Shown here in pieces: positions 9,751-10,408 of a DNA stretch of 10,408 nucleotides; the stretch's first letter is position 1, and every line of letters begins with the position of its first letter. A model generated the notes under the pieces. The model was given only the letters and a program-made list of their open reading frames with translations, did not search any database and was not told the origin of the DNA. The position numbers were made by a program, and so were the translations under genes. Origin of the DNA: Candidatus Tectimicrobiota bacterium (GTDB lineage Bacteria; UBA8248); assembly GCA_016184445.1 (NCBI GenBank), contig JACPCT010000280.1, forward strand, positions 1 through 10,408. Reading direction: 5' to 3'.

Positions 9751-9780
9751 GGATGATGATTCACCGGACGGTTCCGATCT

Positions 9781-9808
9781 GTAGGGGCGCGGCATGCCTC
9801 GCCCCCGC
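9781..9808. repeat. Second, imperfect 28-bp palindrome sharing the GTAGGGGCG arm
   Basis: The same length and the same first nine bases as the neighbouring palindrome, centred on GGCATGCC, with three mismatched pairs. The two elements start 58 bp apart. It looks like a decayed copy of a GTAGGGGCGAGGCATGCC-type repeat. The first arm is intact while the outer end of the second arm has changed. Confidence 0.7.
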
Positions 9809-9825
9809 GGACGAAACCGCGGACG
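9805..9825. repeat. Short direct repeat forming a possible hairpin after the CBM48 gene
   Basis: CCGCGGACG occurs twice, separated by AAA. Because CCGCGG is self-complementary, the two copies can also form a 6-bp stem with a 6-nt loop. It lies 8 bp past the stop of the minus-strand CBM48 gene and might act as a weak terminator, but no T-run follows. Confidence 0.35.
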
Positions 9826-9832
9826 CCGGGAA

Positions 9833-10129
9833 TCACGTCACCACCACGCCGTTCTCGCCGCCGAAGCCGTTGGGCTCGCGCGCGTCGGGCCGCTCCTCGT
9901 CGATCCACTCCCCCGTGCCGGTCAGGTAGCGGAAGGCGTAGCGCCCCCCCGGCTCCAGCGTCACCGAGACGCTGAAGGCCCGGTTGGCCCGCCGGGCGAA
10001 GAGGTCCACCCCCGGCCGCCAGCCGTTGAAGTCCCCGACGAGAAAGACCGTCCCGTGCGGCTGGTCCCTCGGCAGGACGAACGTGACCTTCACCTTCTTG
10101 CTTCCCTTCATCGTCTCCTTGCGGATCAT
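9833..10129 (-). CDS. Small stand-alone glycogen-binding (CBM48/AMPK1-CBM-like) protein
   Basis: A 98-residue protein consisting of a single early-set beta-sandwich like the N-terminal domains of isoamylase and glycogen-branching enzymes and the AMPK beta glycogen-binding domain. Key marks are VTFVLP (15-20), FLVGDFNGW (29-37), the aromatic strand RYAFRYLT (63-70) and GEW with Trp75. No catalytic domain follows. The likely role is binding glycogen or another alpha-glucan, or acting as an adaptor (inference). I chose the ATG at 10129 (MIRKE), which has AAAGG 9 nt upstream and fits family starts; ATG 10138 (MAAMI) and GTG 10174 are longer alternatives. It lies upstream of carB but is separated from it by two palindromes, so co-transcription is uncertain. 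Confidence 0.85.
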   Translation of the reverse strand: MIRKETMKGSKKVKVTFVLPRDQPHGTVFLVGDFNGWRPGVDLFARRANRAFSVSVTLEPGGRYAFRYLTGTGEWIDEERPDAREPNGFGGENGVVVT

Positions 10130-10303
10130 GGCGGCCATCCTTTCGGTTGAAATGATGGTGGCGGAGATAAACACTACATCATGGCTTCACCCTCTTCCGA
10201 AACGCAGGAGAGGCATCTCCGATTCCGCAATAGGCTTCCCGCGCCCTGAGCCCTTTGGCACCACCCCGAGCCCCCTGCCCGTCACCCTGGGCCCCTTGCG
10301 GAG
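10130..10303. other. Intergenic stretch upstream of the CBM48 gene, no gene seen
   Basis: No credible coding sequence. The first 70 bases are clearly less GC-rich than the rest of the window and should contain the CBM48 promoter on the minus strand, but I find only weak -35/-10 candidates (for example TTCGGA, 17 nt, TGTAGT). A small hairpin GGAGA-GGCA-TCTCC occurs at 10207-10220. From about 10240 the sequence is C-rich with repeated phrases such as CCCTGAGCCC and CCCTGGGCCC, possibly decayed relatives of the repeat that follows. Confidence 0.5.
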
Positions 10304-10332
10304 TTTACCCTGAGCGGAGCGAAGGGCTCAGG
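10304..10332. repeat. Intergenic hairpin repeat, CCCTGAGCGGAGCGAAGGG type
   Basis: CCTGAGC (10309-10315) pairs with GCTCAGG (10326-10332) around a 10-nt loop. The phrase TTTACCCTGAGCGGAGCGAAGGG matches a dispersed intergenic repeat type common in environmental bacteria (recalled, not searched). Confidence 0.65.
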
Positions 10333-10349
10333 ACAATCTCCGCGAAGGT

Positions 10350-10408
10350 GTCATGCTGAGCGAAGCGAAGCATCTCGGTTCTCACACCGAGATTCTGCGC
10401 TCCCTCCG
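10350..10408. repeat. Intergenic hairpin repeat, GTCATGCTGAGCGAAGCG type, cut by window edge
   Basis: The element opens with GTCATGCTGAGCGAAGCGAA and contains a perfect 8-bp stem, ATCTCGGT (10372-10379) with ACCGAGAT (10386-10393), around a 6-nt loop. After the stem the sequence begins to mirror the start (ATTCTGCGCTC...), so the second arm of a larger MITE-like inverted repeat probably continues beyond the window. Confidence 0.7.

Noticed and set aside
9723..9808. CRISPR array suggested by two similar 28-bp units with a ~30-bp spacer
   Set aside because: There are only two units, each a full palindrome, the second differs in its centre and right arm, and no cas genes are present. An interspersed palindromic repeat pair explains it better.

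Overview
The window is very GC-rich, gene-dense bacterial DNA. Nine of its ten genes are on the minus strand; the only plus-strand gene is a methyltransferase at 5201-5947. A NodI/NodJ-type ABC exporter, a signal-peptide-bearing DUF3465 protein and a PP0621-like membrane-anchored zinc protein suggest a Gram-negative-type, proteobacteria-like or neighbouring uncultured lineage (inference; the taxon cannot be named from this sequence). The intergenic palindromes (GTAGGGGCG type and CTGAGCGAAGCGAAG type) are of a kind common in environmental genomes.

Layout, in minus-strand transcription order from the right edge. (1) 10130-10408 is repeat-rich intergenic DNA with two hairpin-forming elements. 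(2) 9833-10129 encodes a small stand-alone CBM48/AMPK-type glycogen-binding protein. (3) 9674-9832 is a spacer with two 28-bp palindromes. (4) 6416-9673 is a complete carB (carbamoyl-phosphate synthase large chain), followed after 3 nt by (5) a secreted DUF3465 protein (5978-6412). (6) The methyltransferase (5201-5947) converges on DUF3465 and diverges, across only 47 bp, from (7) the membrane-anchored zinc-finger gene (4902-5153). (8) A transaldolase (4124-4774), with a plausible sigma-70-type promoter upstream, is followed by (9) an FmdB-type zinc ribbon gene (3873-4097) that ends at a strong rho-independent terminator (3839-3862). (10) Glutamate dehydrogenase (2543-3796), an ABC ATPase (1592-2524), its ABC-2 permease (816-1595) and an AlkA-type DNA glycosylase (1-812, cut by the window edge) form a tight cluster with gaps of 18, -4 and 3 nt, probably one operon.

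Functionally this is core metabolism (pyrimidine/arginine precursor synthesis, pentose phosphate carbon exchange, glutamate/2-oxoglutarate interconversion) plus export, base-excision repair and small zinc or carbohydrate-binding accessory proteins. I looked for a novel multi-gene system and do not see one. The points most worth a second look are non-coding: the paired palindromes upstream of carB, the repeats at the right edge, and the terminator/SD-palindrome arrangement in front of glutamate dehydrogenase. No gene-free stretch exceeds 300 bases.
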